64,000 nucleotides of DNA from assembly GCF_900117395.1 (NCBI RefSeq), contig NZ_FPEG01000001.1, positions 642,192-706,191 on the forward strand, written 5' to 3'. Positions within the stretch are counted from its first letter, which is position 1, and the number at the start of each line of letters is the position of its first letter. The notes beneath the pieces were generated by a model. The model was not told the DNA's origin. It searched no databases and saw only the letters and a program-made list of their open reading frames with translations. Both the position numbers and the translations under genes were made by a program. Below are positions 48,080 through 56,794 of the stretch, piece after piece. Source of the stretch: Agrococcus sp. Marseille-P2731 (GTDB lineage Bacteria > Actinomycetota > Actinomycetes > Actinomycetales > Microbacteriaceae).

Positions 48080-49147
48080 CTACGGGCGGTAGTCGGTGCC
48101 GTGCTCGTCGACGTACGCGCGCACGTCACCCGCGCGCAGCGCCTCGCCGAGCTCAGCCGTCTGCGCGACGTCGACCACGTTGACCGAGGCGCCGGCGCGC
48201 CCCGTGAAGCCCTCGATGGGTGCCATCAGGCTCAGGATGTCGTCGCGCTCGAGCTCCTGGCTCAGCGCGGTGAGCGCGACCATGTCGGCCACCTCGAGAT
48301 CGCCCGTGACGTGCACCTCGCCAGCGATGTGCACGAGCGCCGCGGTGAGCGCCGGCGGATCGGCGGCCAGCGCGTCGAGCCGGTCGAGCAGGCCGATGAT
48401 GGTCGCGCGCGTGCGCTCGGCCCGGTCGAGGTCGCCGTAGGGCAGGCCGTAGCGCTGCCGCACGAAGAAGATGCTCGTCTCGTCGACGAGCTCCACGGGG
48501 TCGGCGGTGAAGTCGTAGGCGATCCCGGTGTCGCTCACCTCTCCGCTGCGACCGTAGTAGGCGACGGCCGGAGTCGCGTTGTCGACGCTGACGCCGCCGA
48601 CCGCGTCGACCAGCCTCACGAATCCGTCGAACGTCGTCTGCACGACGTAGTCGAACTCGAGCCCGCCGAGCAGCGCCGACAGGGTCGCGACGAGCGAATC
48701 GGTGCCGCCGAGGGCGAAGGATGCGTTGAGCTTGGCCTCGCCGTGGCCCGGGATCGTCACCCACGAGTCGCGCGAGACCGACACGAGCGAGAGCGTCTCG
48801 CGGTCGGCGGAGAGCTGCGCGATCACGATCGCGTCGCTGTTGCCGGTGAGGTCGCCGGGCGTGCGCGAGTCGGTGCCGATCAGCAGCGCCGTCACCGTGC
48901 CCGCTGGCAGCGGGTCGGGTGGATGCGCGGGGGAGGGCGAGGGGGTCGTCGCGGGCGTCGCGGTCGGTGTCGCCCCGGCCCCGGCACCGGTCTCAGGCTC
49001 GCTCGAGGTCGCCGCGATCGGCGAGGCCGAGGGCGCCGGGAGCGCCTGCGGGCCGCAGCCGGCGAGCGATGCGCCAGCGAGCAGCGCCATGACGACCGCG
49101 AGGCCGAGTGTGCGCCGGAAGGACTCGGACCGATCCGGTGCGCGCAT
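48080..49147 (-). CDS. LCP-family protein with lipobox (copy 1)
   Basis: A 355-residue LytR-CpsA-Psr domain protein. LCP enzymes transfer undecaprenyl-linked polymers onto peptidoglycan. Visible LCP marks are LLIGTDSRTPGDLTGNSDAI, SVSRDSWVTIPG, KLNASFALGG, DYVVQTTFDGFVRLVDAVGGV and VRQRYGLPYGDLDRAERT. The N-terminus carries a lipobox (ASLAGC) rather than the usual uncleaved membrane anchor, followed by a Thr/Pro/Ser linker. It is a paralogue of the next gene. GGGAGG precedes the ATG. Confidence 0.88.
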   Translation of the reverse strand: MRAPDRSESFRRTLGLAVVMALLAGASLAGCGPQALPAPSASPIAATSSEPETGAGAGATPTATPATTPSPSPAHPPDPLPAGTVTALLIGTDSRTPGDLTGNSDAIVIAQLSADRETLSLVSVSRDSWVTIPGHGEAKLNASFALGGTDSLVATLSALLGGLEFDYVVQTTFDGFVRLVDAVGGVSVDNATPAVAYYGRSGEVSDTGIAYDFTADPVELVDETSIFFVRQRYGLPYGDLDRAERTRATIIGLLDRLDALAADPPALTAALVHIAGEVHVTGDLEVADMVALTALSQELERDDILSLMAPIEGFTGRAGASVNVVDVAQTAELGEALRAGDVRAYVDEHGTDYRP

Positions 49148-49258
49148 GGAGCCTCCCGTTGCCTCGCTGGTGTGCGCTCAGGCTAACGGGGATCTCGGCG
49201 TAGCGGGACACCGTCCGGGAACCGGCGGCGCCGACGCTCGCGCGCGGCGCCGCAGGCG

Positions 49259-50275
49259 TCAGTAGTCAGTGCCGTGCTGGTCGACGTAGGGCTGGATGTC
49301 GCCCGCGCGGAGCGCCTCGCCGAGCTCGGCGGTCTGCGCCTGGTCGACCACGTTGACCGATTGCCCGCCCTGGTCGCCGAAGCCGTTCAGGGGTGCCATC
49401 AGGCTGACGACGTCGTCGCGCTCGAGGTTCTGGCTGAGGGAGGCGAGCGCGACCATGTCCTCGATCGAGAGCTCGCCGGTGATCTTCAGCCGGTCGGCGA
49501 AGTGCTGGAAGACGGTCAGCAGCTGCGCCGGGTCCTCGGTGGCGATCTCGTCGATGCGCTCGAGCATGCCGATGACTGCCGCGCGCTGCCGCTCGGTGCG
49601 GTCGAGGTCGCCCTGCGGCAGCCCCTTGCGCTGCCGCACGTAGATCAGGCCGTCGGTGCCGGAGAGGTGCACGGGGTCGGCGGTGAAGTCGACGACGCGG
49701 CCCGTGCTGCTGACGGTGACCTGCGTCGGGTGCTGGTTCTCGGCGTCGAAGCCGTCGAGCGCGCGCGTCAGCGCGATGAAGCCCTCGAAGTCGGCCTGCA
49801 CGACGTAGTCGATCTCGAGCCCGCCGAACATCGACGACACCGTCTCGACCATGACGGAGGTGCCGCCGCGGGCGAAGGCGGAGTTGATCTTGCCGGAGCC
49901 GTAGCCGCCGGCGAGCGGCACCCAGGAGTCGCGAGTGATCGACACGAGCGCGAGCGTCTCACGGTCAGCGGAGATCTGGGCGAGCATGATCGCGTCGGCC
50001 TGACCGGTCATGCTGCCGGGCGTGCGGGAGTCGGTGCCCAGCAGCAGCGCGGTGACCGCGCCCTCTGGCAGCGGATCGACCGGACCCGTGGGCGTGGGTG
50101 TCGGCGTCGGCGCCGGGGCGACGATCGTCGGCGCGGGCGTCGCAGTGGGTGTCGGCTGGGGCTGCGCCTGGGGCACGCAGCCGCTGATAGCGAGCGCCGC
50201 GGCCACCGCGAGCGCGGTCAGCTGTGCTCTCGGGCCCACCGATCGCCCGGCTCGTCGTCTCGTGTTCGTCCGCAT
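49259..50275 (-). CDS. LCP-family protein with lipobox (copy 2)
   Basis: A 338-residue LCP protein, tandem paralogue of the downstream copy: LLLGTDSRTPGSMTGQADAI, SITRDSWVPL, KINSAFARGG, YVRQRKGLPQGDLDRTERQ, and a near-identical C-terminus (QTAELGEALRAGDIQPYVDQHGTDY). Its lipobox is ALAISGC, again with a Pro/Thr linker. ATG 50275 was chosen because the signal peptide starts there, although the frame stays open to 50683. Both copies lie on the minus strand, 111 bases apart. Confidence 0.87.
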   Translation of the reverse strand: MRTNTRRRAGRSVGPRAQLTALAVAAALAISGCVPQAQPQPTPTATPAPTIVAPAPTPTPTPTGPVDPLPEGAVTALLLGTDSRTPGSMTGQADAIMLAQISADRETLALVSITRDSWVPLAGGYGSGKINSAFARGGTSVMVETVSSMFGGLEIDYVVQADFEGFIALTRALDGFDAENQHPTQVTVSSTGRVVDFTADPVHLSGTDGLIYVRQRKGLPQGDLDRTERQRAAVIGMLERIDEIATEDPAQLLTVFQHFADRLKITGELSIEDMVALASLSQNLERDDVVSLMAPLNGFGDQGGQSVNVVDQAQTAELGEALRAGDIQPYVDQHGTDY

Positions 50276-50370
50276 CCCTGCCACCTCGTTCGCCCTGCTG
50301 CCGCGGCCGGGTCGCTCGCTGCGCCGTGCCGCCTCGTCGAGGCTAGCGGCTGGCGGGTGCGGGCGCCCGG

Positions 50371-52110
50371 TCAGCGCAGGGCGGCGTAGCCCTGCTCGCC
50401 GCGCGCGTTCGAGGCCGCCCTGATCGTGCCGTCGGGCTCGCGCGACGCGAACGAGAGGCGTCCGAGCGACCAGGGCCCCGCGTCCGTCACCAGGTGACCG
50501 CGGCGGCGCAGCTCGGCGATCGTCGCCTCCCCGAGGCGCGACTCGACGTGTAGGCCGCCCGGCTCCCACACGCGCGGCTCGAACGACGAGACGAGGTGGG
50601 TGATGTGCCAGGCGGGCGCGTCGATCGCCGCCTGCGGCGAGAGCCCGAGCACGCGCATGCCGAGCAGCATCGAGAGCTGCCACTGATCCTGCTGGTCGCC
50701 GCCGGGCGTGCCGAGGGCCGCGACCGCGCCGTCGTCATCGACGAGCATCGTGGGCGAGAGGGTGGTGCGGGGGCGGATGCGCGGGCTGAGGCTCGTGGGC
50801 AGCCCCGGCTCCAGCCACAGCATCTGCGCCCGCGTGCCGAGGCAGAAGCCCAGCTCGGCGATCGCGGGGCTCGACTGCAGCCAGCCGCCGGAGGGCGTGG
50901 CGGAGATCACCATTCCGTACCGGTCGACGACGTCGATGTGGCAGGTGTCGCCGCGCGTGGGCTCGCCGGCACCGGCGGCTCGCTCGACCGTGCCGGCCGT
51001 GCTGAGGCGGGGGAGGCGCGGCTCGCCCCGCAGCGCGCCGGGGCGCAGCTCGAGCGAAGCGGTGTCGCCGATGAGCGCGCGCCGCTCTGCCAGGTGGTCG
51101 GGCGACAGCAGGCGCGTCAGGTCGGCACCGTCGCCGAACCACGCGTCGCGGTCGGCGAAGGCGAGCTTCGTGGCCTCGGCCGCCAGATGCACGGTCTCCG
51201 CGTCGAAGACCGCCGCCGCCGCCGCCGGCGGCTGCGTCGGCAGCAGCGGGTCGAGGATGCCGAGCGCCTCCAGCAGCGCGGGCCCCTGCGTCCACGCGCC
51301 CGCCTTGTGCACGGTCGTCCCTCGCCACGGCATCGAGGTGGTGGGCTCCCAGGAGGGGCGCCAGCTCGCCAGGTCGTCGCCCGTGAGCATGCCCGCATGC
51401 GCGTCGCCGGAGGAGTCCATCACGGGAGTGCGGCTGTGGCGGTCGATGGCCTCTGCGACGAAGCCCTCGCTCCAGGCGGCGATCGCGGCGTCGCACGCGG
51501 CCTCGCGCGGGAGGCCGCTGCCGGCGTCGGCGAGGCGGCGGTAGGTGGCTGCGAGGGCGGGGTTCTGGATCACGGCCCAGTCGGCAGGCGCCGGGTCGGC
51601 CCAGAGCGCTGCGGAGGCGGGCCAGTGCTCGCGGAAGTAGTCGGCCCTGCCGGCGATGGTGCGGGCGACGCGCGGGAGCACGCGGTGGCCGCGCTCGGCG
51701 AGCTCGATCGCGAACGCCAGCACCTCGGCCGGCGCCCACGTGCCGTGATCGCGCAGCAGCGTAAGCCACGCGGGCACAGCACCGGGCACGACGGCGGCGA
51801 GCAGGCCGGTGCCGGGGATGTGCGCGATGCCCTCGCCGCGCATCCGCTCGATCGTCGCGGCCGCGGGTGTCACGCCCTGGCCGCAGAGCACGACCGGCTC
51901 GGCGCCCGGCACGCGCAGGATCAAGGGGAGGTCGCCGCCGGGCCCGTTGAGGTGCGGCTCGACCACGTGGAGCACGAAGCCGGCGGCGGCCGCCGCGTCG
52001 GTTGCGTTGCCGCCGCGCTCGAGCACGGCCATGCCGCTCGAGGAGGCGAGCCAGTGCGTCGAGGCGACCGCCCCGAAGGTTCCCGTGAGCTCCGGTCGCG
52101 TGCGCATCAT
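50371..52110 (-). CDS. Gamma-glutamyltransferase family protein
   Basis: A 579-residue Ntn-hydrolase precursor expected to self-cleave at Thr389 (TRGDTCHIDVVD) into large and small subunits. Other marks are GGNATDAAAAAG, PHLNGPGGDLP and LSPTMLVDDDGAVAALGTPGGD. No signal peptide, so it is a cytosolic YwrD-like form rather than a periplasmic glutathione hydrolase. At the cleavage site Cys follows Thr where many GGTs have Thr. ATG 52110 follows TAGCGT by six bases. Confidence 0.9.
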   Translation of the reverse strand: MMRTRPELTGTFGAVASTHWLASSSGMAVLERGGNATDAAAAAGFVLHVVEPHLNGPGGDLPLILRVPGAEPVVLCGQGVTPAAATIERMRGEGIAHIPGTGLLAAVVPGAVPAWLTLLRDHGTWAPAEVLAFAIELAERGHRVLPRVARTIAGRADYFREHWPASAALWADPAPADWAVIQNPALAATYRRLADAGSGLPREAACDAAIAAWSEGFVAEAIDRHSRTPVMDSSGDAHAGMLTGDDLASWRPSWEPTTSMPWRGTTVHKAGAWTQGPALLEALGILDPLLPTQPPAAAAAVFDAETVHLAAEATKLAFADRDAWFGDGADLTRLLSPDHLAERRALIGDTASLELRPGALRGEPRLPRLSTAGTVERAAGAGEPTRGDTCHIDVVDRYGMVISATPSGGWLQSSPAIAELGFCLGTRAQMLWLEPGLPTSLSPRIRPRTTLSPTMLVDDDGAVAALGTPGGDQQDQWQLSMLLGMRVLGLSPQAAIDAPAWHITHLVSSFEPRVWEPGGLHVESRLGEATIAELRRRGHLVTDAGPWSLGRLSFASREPDGTIRAASNARGEQGYAALR

Positions 52111-52116
52111 GCGGCA

Positions 52117-52122
52117 ACGCTA
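52117..52122 (-). promoter_or_regulatory. Leaderless -10 TAGCGT
   Basis: On the minus strand TAGCGT (52122-52117) lies six bases before ATG 52110. Confidence 0.5.
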
Positions 52123-52243
52123 CCGGCGTCGGATGCGAGTGCAGCGCTCGCGTGGTGCGCGTCGGAGCGCCCTCGACGGGCGGCCGTGCACGGGCTGTCC
52201 ACAGCCTGGGCTCGCAGCGCGACGGGCAGTGGGCCCGACGTCG

Positions 52244-52249
52244 CATCCT
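52244..52249 (+). promoter_or_regulatory. -10-like hexamer CATCCT
   Basis: CATCCT lies six bases before ATG 52256; the same hexamer and spacing occur before the DUF559 gene. Confidence 0.4.
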
Positions 52250-52255
52250 CTCGCC

Positions 52256-53329
52256 ATGGAGACCGTTCGCATCCGCACACCGCAAGCCCTGCTCCGCCTG
52301 CTGCCAAGGCTCGTCGGCGACCCCGGGGCACCATCGCTCGTCGCGCTGCCGTTCGACGACGGCCGCTCCGGCATGCCCATGGTGCTCGACCTGCCCGATG
52401 AGGCCAGCGCGGCAGGCGTCGCGCGGGCCATCCGCGAGGGCGCGCTCGGCGCCGACGCGGTGGTGCTCGTCGCGTGCCTGGCGGGGGCGCTCGGCACCGA
52501 TCCGCTGCCGCTGCGCACACCGCTGCTGCGGGTGGTCGAGCAGCTCGAGGGCCTGGGCGTCGGCACGCTCGAGCTGCTGGCGCTCGGCCCCGACGCGTGG
52601 GGCGACTACGCGCATCCCGCCGCCGCGCGCGGCCCGCTCGCCGAGCTCGACCTGCTCGACGACCCGGCGCCGCACGTCGCCGAGCGCGCCGGCATCCCCG
52701 CGGTGCCCGAGGGGGAGGGCGACGGCGGCGAGGCTGTCGCGCGCTGGCTCGGCACGCTCGGTCCCGGCGACCTCGCCGCCGCCGCCTCCGATCCGCTGGC
52801 CGCGCTCGAGCTCGCCGTCGCGCTCGCCCCGCAGCTCGCGCAGTCGCCGGGCGCCGTCGGCGATGCGCCCGCGCGGGCAGCGGCGCTCGCGATCGCCCTC
52901 GTCGCCCGGCCGGCGGTGCGAGACCTCGCGATCCAGGTCGCCGTCGACGGTGTCGACGCGGCGGCGGACACCCTCGCGGCGCTCGATGACGCCCACTCGC
53001 CTGCGAGCGATGCCGCAGCCAGCCGCTTCCTCGGCATCGGCCCACCGCCAGACGTGCCGCGCCTGCACGAGCGCCTGCGCCGGTGGAGCGCGATCGCGGT
53101 GGCGGCCCCGCTCGAGGCGCGCGCGCCACTGCTCGTCATCGTCGGGTTCCTCCACTTCTTCCTGGGCCGGGGCCGCACCGCGGGCCGATGCGCCGAGCTC
53201 GCGAGCGCCATCGATCCGGCGCTCACGATGGCGCCGCTGCTGCGCGAGGTCGTCGACGCGAAGCGGGCGCCCGACTGGGTGCTCGACGAGCGCGGCCGCG
53301 CCCAGGTGCCGCGCGATCGCGAGCGGTAG
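52256..53329 (+). CDS. DUF4192-domain protein
   Basis: A 357-residue protein matching DUF4192, an actinobacterial family without known function. The N-terminus METVRIRTPQALLRLLPRLVG leads to PSLVALPFDDGRSG; the second half is Ala/Leu-rich helical with FLHFFLGRGRTAGRCAELASAIDPALTMAPLL. No signal peptide. Its TAG stop forms part of the -10 of the next gene. Confidence 0.8.
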   Translation: METVRIRTPQALLRLLPRLVGDPGAPSLVALPFDDGRSGMPMVLDLPDEASAAGVARAIREGALGADAVVLVACLAGALGTDPLPLRTPLLRVVEQLEGLGVGTLELLALGPDAWGDYAHPAAARGPLAELDLLDDPAPHVAERAGIPAVPEGEGDGGEAVARWLGTLGPGDLAAAASDPLAALELAVALAPQLAQSPGAVGDAPARAAALAIALVARPAVRDLAIQVAVDGVDAAADTLAALDDAHSPASDAAASRFLGIGPPPDVPRLHERLRRWSAIAVAAPLEARAPLLVIVGFLHFFLGRGRTAGRCAELASAIDPALTMAPLLREVVDAKRAPDWVLDERGRAQVPRDRER

Positions 53330-53332
53330 CGT
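53327..53332 (+). promoter_or_regulatory. Leaderless -10 TAGCGT over a stop codon
   Basis: TAGCGT lies six bases before ATG 53339; its first three bases are the stop codon of the DUF4192 gene. Confidence 0.5.
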
Positions 53333-53338
53333 CGGCCC

Positions 53339-54523
53339 ATGGCGAGCGAGCATCGGCACGACGTCCTGATCATCGGCGGCGGCAACGGCGGCATCTCCGC
53401 GGCAGCGCACCTGCAGCGCCGGGGATGCCGCGACATCGCGCTCATCGACCCGGTGGAGCGGCACGTCTACAAGCCGCTGCAGCACTACGTCGGCACCGGC
53501 ATCGCCCGCGATCGCGAGCTGACGCGGTCGCAGGCCTCGCTGATGCCAGCGGGGGTCGATCGCCATCGCACGACGGCGGTCGAGATCGACCCCGTGCAGC
53601 GCACCGTGCGATGTGCCGACGGCACCGTGCTGCGCGCCGCCGACATCGTGCTCGCGCCCGGCATGCGCATCGACTGGGAGCAGCTGCCGGGCGCCACGCG
53701 CGCGATCGCCGACGGCACGGCGGTCTCGACCTTCGTGGTCGAGGAGCTCGAGCGCACGCGCGAGCGGCTCGAGGCGTTCGACGGCGGTCGCGCCCTCTTC
53801 CACGTGCACGACCAGCCGGCCTCGGGGCTCGAGACGGCGTTCAAGCCGCTCTTCATCGCCTGCGACCTGTGGCGGTCGACCGGTGTGCTCGAGCGCACGG
53901 AGGTCGTGCTCGTGCACGAGGGCGCCCGCCTGCACCGCGTCGACGCGATCGAGCGCGAGATCCGGAGGCACCTCGACGACTACGGCGTCGACGCTCGGCT
54001 CGGCACGCGGCTCGTCGGCATCGAGGGCGACATCGCAGAGCTCGACGGGCCCGCGGGGCGCACGCGGGAACGCGCCGATCTCATCCAGCTCCACCCGCCG
54101 TACGCCGCGGCGGCCGTCATCGCCGATTCCGGCCTCGACGGTCCTACGACCGGCGGCTTCGCCGCCGTGGATCCCGAGACGCTGCGCCATCCTGAGCATC
54201 CGCGCATCTGGGCGATCGGAGACGGCGCCGACCTCGGTGACGCACGCACGGGCGGTGCCCTGCGCAAGCAGGTGAAGGTGGTGGTCGAGAACATCCGGCG
54301 CTCGCGCGCCGGCCTGGCGCTCGAGCGCTACGACGGCTACACGGTGGCGCCGATCGCCACCTCGCGTCGCAGCCTCTCCTTCGGCGAGTACGACCGCGCG
54401 CTGCGCGTGCGCCGGTCGCTGCCGGTGCCCGACGAGATCCGCTCGAGCCCGCTGTGGCACGTGCTCGACCGCTTCGGGCTGCCGCAGGCGTACTGGCATC
54501 GCATCCTGCGGGGAAGGCTCTGA
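53339..54523 (+). CDS. SQR-like flavoprotein without redox cysteines
   Basis: A 394-residue FAD protein most like sulfide:quinone oxidoreductase. It has the FAD dinucleotide motif LIIGGGNGGISAAAHL, the second nucleotide region and the C-terminal FAD motif WAIGDGADLGDART. The two active-site cysteines of SQOR appear to be replaced: Ser162 (PASGLETAF) and Gly296 (GDGADL, where SQOR has GDC). It should therefore not oxidise sulfide by the known mechanism, and an NADH- or other quinone-linked role is possible. The C-terminus is amphipathic (SSPLWHVLDRFGLPQAYWHRI). Confidence 0.78.
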   Translation: MASEHRHDVLIIGGGNGGISAAAHLQRRGCRDIALIDPVERHVYKPLQHYVGTGIARDRELTRSQASLMPAGVDRHRTTAVEIDPVQRTVRCADGTVLRAADIVLAPGMRIDWEQLPGATRAIADGTAVSTFVVEELERTRERLEAFDGGRALFHVHDQPASGLETAFKPLFIACDLWRSTGVLERTEVVLVHEGARLHRVDAIEREIRRHLDDYGVDARLGTRLVGIEGDIAELDGPAGRTRERADLIQLHPPYAAAAVIADSGLDGPTTGGFAAVDPETLRHPEHPRIWAIGDGADLGDARTGGALRKQVKVVVENIRRSRAGLALERYDGYTVAPIATSRRSLSFGEYDRALRVRRSLPVPDEIRSSPLWHVLDRFGLPQAYWHRILRGRL

Positions 54524-54581
54524 TGGCGGCGTCGGGCGCGCGATGCGCTCGGAGCCGCTGCGGCGTGGGAGACTGGAAGGC

Positions 54582-55424
54582 GTGACCCACATCGGAGCGG
54601 CGACCGGCGAGCACGCGACACAGGGCCCGGAGGGGCGTCGGTTCGCGGTGCGATGGGCCGGTCTGACCGACACCGGCTTCCGCCGCCAGCACAACGAGGA
54701 CTCCCTCGTCACGCAGCCGCCGATCTTCGCGGTCGCTGACGGCATGGGCGGTCATTCGCACGGCGATCTCGCGAGCAAGGCTGTCGCTGAGGAGCTCGGC
54801 GGGCTCGGCGGGATCGAAGCGGTGGAGCCGATCGACGTCGTCGATGCGCTGCGGCGCGCGACCGACGCGATCGAGCAGCTCGGCGACGGCGAGGGCGCCG
54901 CGGGCACCACCGTCACCGGCTGCGCCTTCGCGATGCACGACGACGCCCCGCACTTCGCGGTCTTCAACGTCGGCGACTCGCGCACCTACGCGATGCTCGG
55001 CGAGCGCCTCACCCGCATCACCGTCGACCACTCGGTCGTGCAGGAGCTCATCGACGCGGGCCTGCTCACCGAGGAGGAGGCGGAGACGCACCCTGAGTCC
55101 AACGTCGTCACGCGCGGCGTCGGGGCCGGCATCGACCCGGTGCCCGACTACTTCCTGCTGCCGATCATGCCCCAGCTGCGACTGCTCGTGTGCTCCGACG
55201 GCTTGACGAAGGAAGTCCACGACATCGACATCGAGCGGCTGCTGTGGGAGCACGACGACCCCGCGGATGCCGCCAGTGCGCTCGTCGCAGCCGCGCTCGA
55301 CAACGGCGGCCGAGACAACGTGACCGTCATCGTCGTGGACGTCACGAAGGCGCCGGTCGTCGACGACGTCGACCGCACGGTGCCGCGGACGACGCTGCGC
55401 GACGAGGAGACCAGGCGGTCCTGA
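54582..55424 (+). CDS. PP2C-family Ser/Thr phosphatase
   Basis: A 280-residue soluble PPM phosphatase. Metal-binding marks are RRQHNEDS, AVADGMGGHSHGD, VCSDGLTKE and NGGRDNVTVIVVD. GTG 54582 was preferred to ATG 54543 because it places the family N-terminus correctly and has AAGG close by. Unlike mycobacterial PstP it has no membrane anchor. Its TGA overlaps the kinase ATG (TGATG), so it probably reverses that kinase. Confidence 0.92.
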   Translation: MTHIGAATGEHATQGPEGRRFAVRWAGLTDTGFRRQHNEDSLVTQPPIFAVADGMGGHSHGDLASKAVAEELGGLGGIEAVEPIDVVDALRRATDAIEQLGDGEGAAGTTVTGCAFAMHDDAPHFAVFNVGDSRTYAMLGERLTRITVDHSVVQELIDAGLLTEEEAETHPESNVVTRGVGAGIDPVPDYFLLPIMPQLRLLVCSDGLTKEVHDIDIERLLWEHDDPADAASALVAAALDNGGRDNVTVIVVDVTKAPVVDDVDRTVPRTTLRDEETRRS

Positions 55425-56794
55425 TGGCCAGGCGGCTCCCCTCCGCGCCGCCGGTCCTGCCCGGCTACTCGCACCTCCACGTGCTGGGCACGGGAGGGTA
55501 CGCCGATGTCTTCCTCTACGAGCAGGCGCTGCCGCGCCGCCCCGTCGCGGTGAAGGTGCTGCTCGCCGAGCTCGTCGACGAGGAGGTGCGGCGCTCCTTC
55601 CGCACCGAGGTGAACCTGATGGGCCGCCTCTCCTCGCACCCGGGCATCCTGACCGTCTATGGCGCGAGCGTCGCCAGCGACGGGCGGCCGTACCTCGTGA
55701 TGGAGCTCGCCAGCCCCGAGCTGGGCGAGCGCTTCCGCACCGAGCCGCTCGCGCCCGAGGCCGCGATCCGCATCGGCATCCGCGTGGGAGCCGCGGTCGA
55801 GACCGCGCACCGGGCGGGCGTGCTGCACCGCGACATCAAGCCGGCGAACATCCTGACGACCTCGTTCGGGCATCCGGTGCTCAGCGACTTCGGCATCGCC
55901 GGCCTGCAGCACGACACGACCGAGGCTGCGGGCGTCTCGATCCCGTGGGCGGCACCGGAGGTGCTGCGCGGGGAGACGGGTGGCTCGATCGCGACCGAGG
56001 TGTGGTCGCTCGGCGCCACCATCTTCTCGCTCATCGCCAGCCGGAGCCCGGCAGAGCAGCCCGGCCGTGCCAACGACCACGACGCGCTCAGCGCCCGCAT
56101 CATGGCGCACGAGCTGCAGCCCTCGCGCGCGATCCCGGCGCCGCTGCGCTCGGTGCTCGACAAGGCGCTCGCGGCCAAGCCCGCAGACCGATACGCGAGC
56201 GTCGAGGCGATGCTGCTCGAGCTGCAGCGCGTGCAGCGCGAGCTCGGCTTCGACGAGACCGCCATCGAGGTCGAGGTCGACGCGTGGGCAGCCGAGCCGA
56301 TCGCTGACGCCGAGCCCGATGCCGAGGCCGAGGCGGCGGCGGATGCGCTGCGCCTGCGCCGACGCCGCTCGCGTCGGTCCGCGGGCATCACGGGCAGCCG
56401 CGTCGACATCTCGCAGTCGACCGGCCGGCGCCAGCCGCAGAAGCCCAAGCGCTTCGCGATCGGCATCGGCATCGGCGTGGCGAGCGTCGTGGTGCTGGGC
56501 ATCGTCGCCGTCGCGGCGATGGCGCTCTCGAGCGTCTCGCAGCAGATCCCCGTCGTGGACGACATCGAGGCGGCGCCCGAATCGGGACGCGTGGTGTTCA
56601 CGTGGCCGGACCCGGGCCTGGTCGACACCGACAGCTATCACGTGCGCACGCCCGAGGGCGACGCCCTCATCCAGGGCGGCAGGCAGTTCACGCTCGCCGG
56701 CGAGCCGGGAGAAGCGCTCTGCATCACCGTCGCGGTCAATCGCGACGGCTCGACGGGCGCCCCGACAGAGGCCTGCGCGGAGCCGCTGCCGTGA
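55424..56794 (+). CDS. Membrane Ser/Thr protein kinase with extracellular FN3-like domain
   Basis: A 456-residue Hanks-type kinase. Cytoplasmic kinase domain: glycine loop LGTGGYADVF, Lys44 (VAVKVL), HRDIKPAN (Asp137), DFG 155-157 and APE 177-179. An acidic/basic juxtamembrane linker follows, one transmembrane helix (about 344-369), and an 85-residue external beta-sandwich with FN3-like sequence (GRVVFTWPDPGLVDTDSYHVRTPEG). There are no PASTA repeats, so it is not a classical PknB. Its stop overlaps the next gene (GTGA). Confidence 0.92.
   Translation: MARRLPSAPPVLPGYSHLHVLGTGGYADVFLYEQALPRRPVAVKVLLAELVDEEVRRSFRTEVNLMGRLSSHPGILTVYGASVASDGRPYLVMELASPELGERFRTEPLAPEAAIRIGIRVGAAVETAHRAGVLHRDIKPANILTTSFGHPVLSDFGIAGLQHDTTEAAGVSIPWAAPEVLRGETGGSIATEVWSLGATIFSLIASRSPAEQPGRANDHDALSARIMAHELQPSRAIPAPLRSVLDKALAAKPADRYASVEAMLLELQRVQRELGFDETAIEVEVDAWAAEPIADAEPDAEAEAAADALRLRRRRSRRSAGITGSRVDISQSTGRRQPQKPKRFAIGIGIGVASVVVLGIVAVAAMALSSVSQQIPVVDDIEAAPESGRVVFTWPDPGLVDTDSYHVRTPEGDALIQGGRQFTLAGEPGEALCITVAVNRDGSTGAPTEACAEPLP

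Noticed and set aside
55424-56794. Kinase considered as PknB
   Set aside because: It lacks PASTA repeats and is not beside pbp/ftsW/rodA genes; the external domain is FN3-like.
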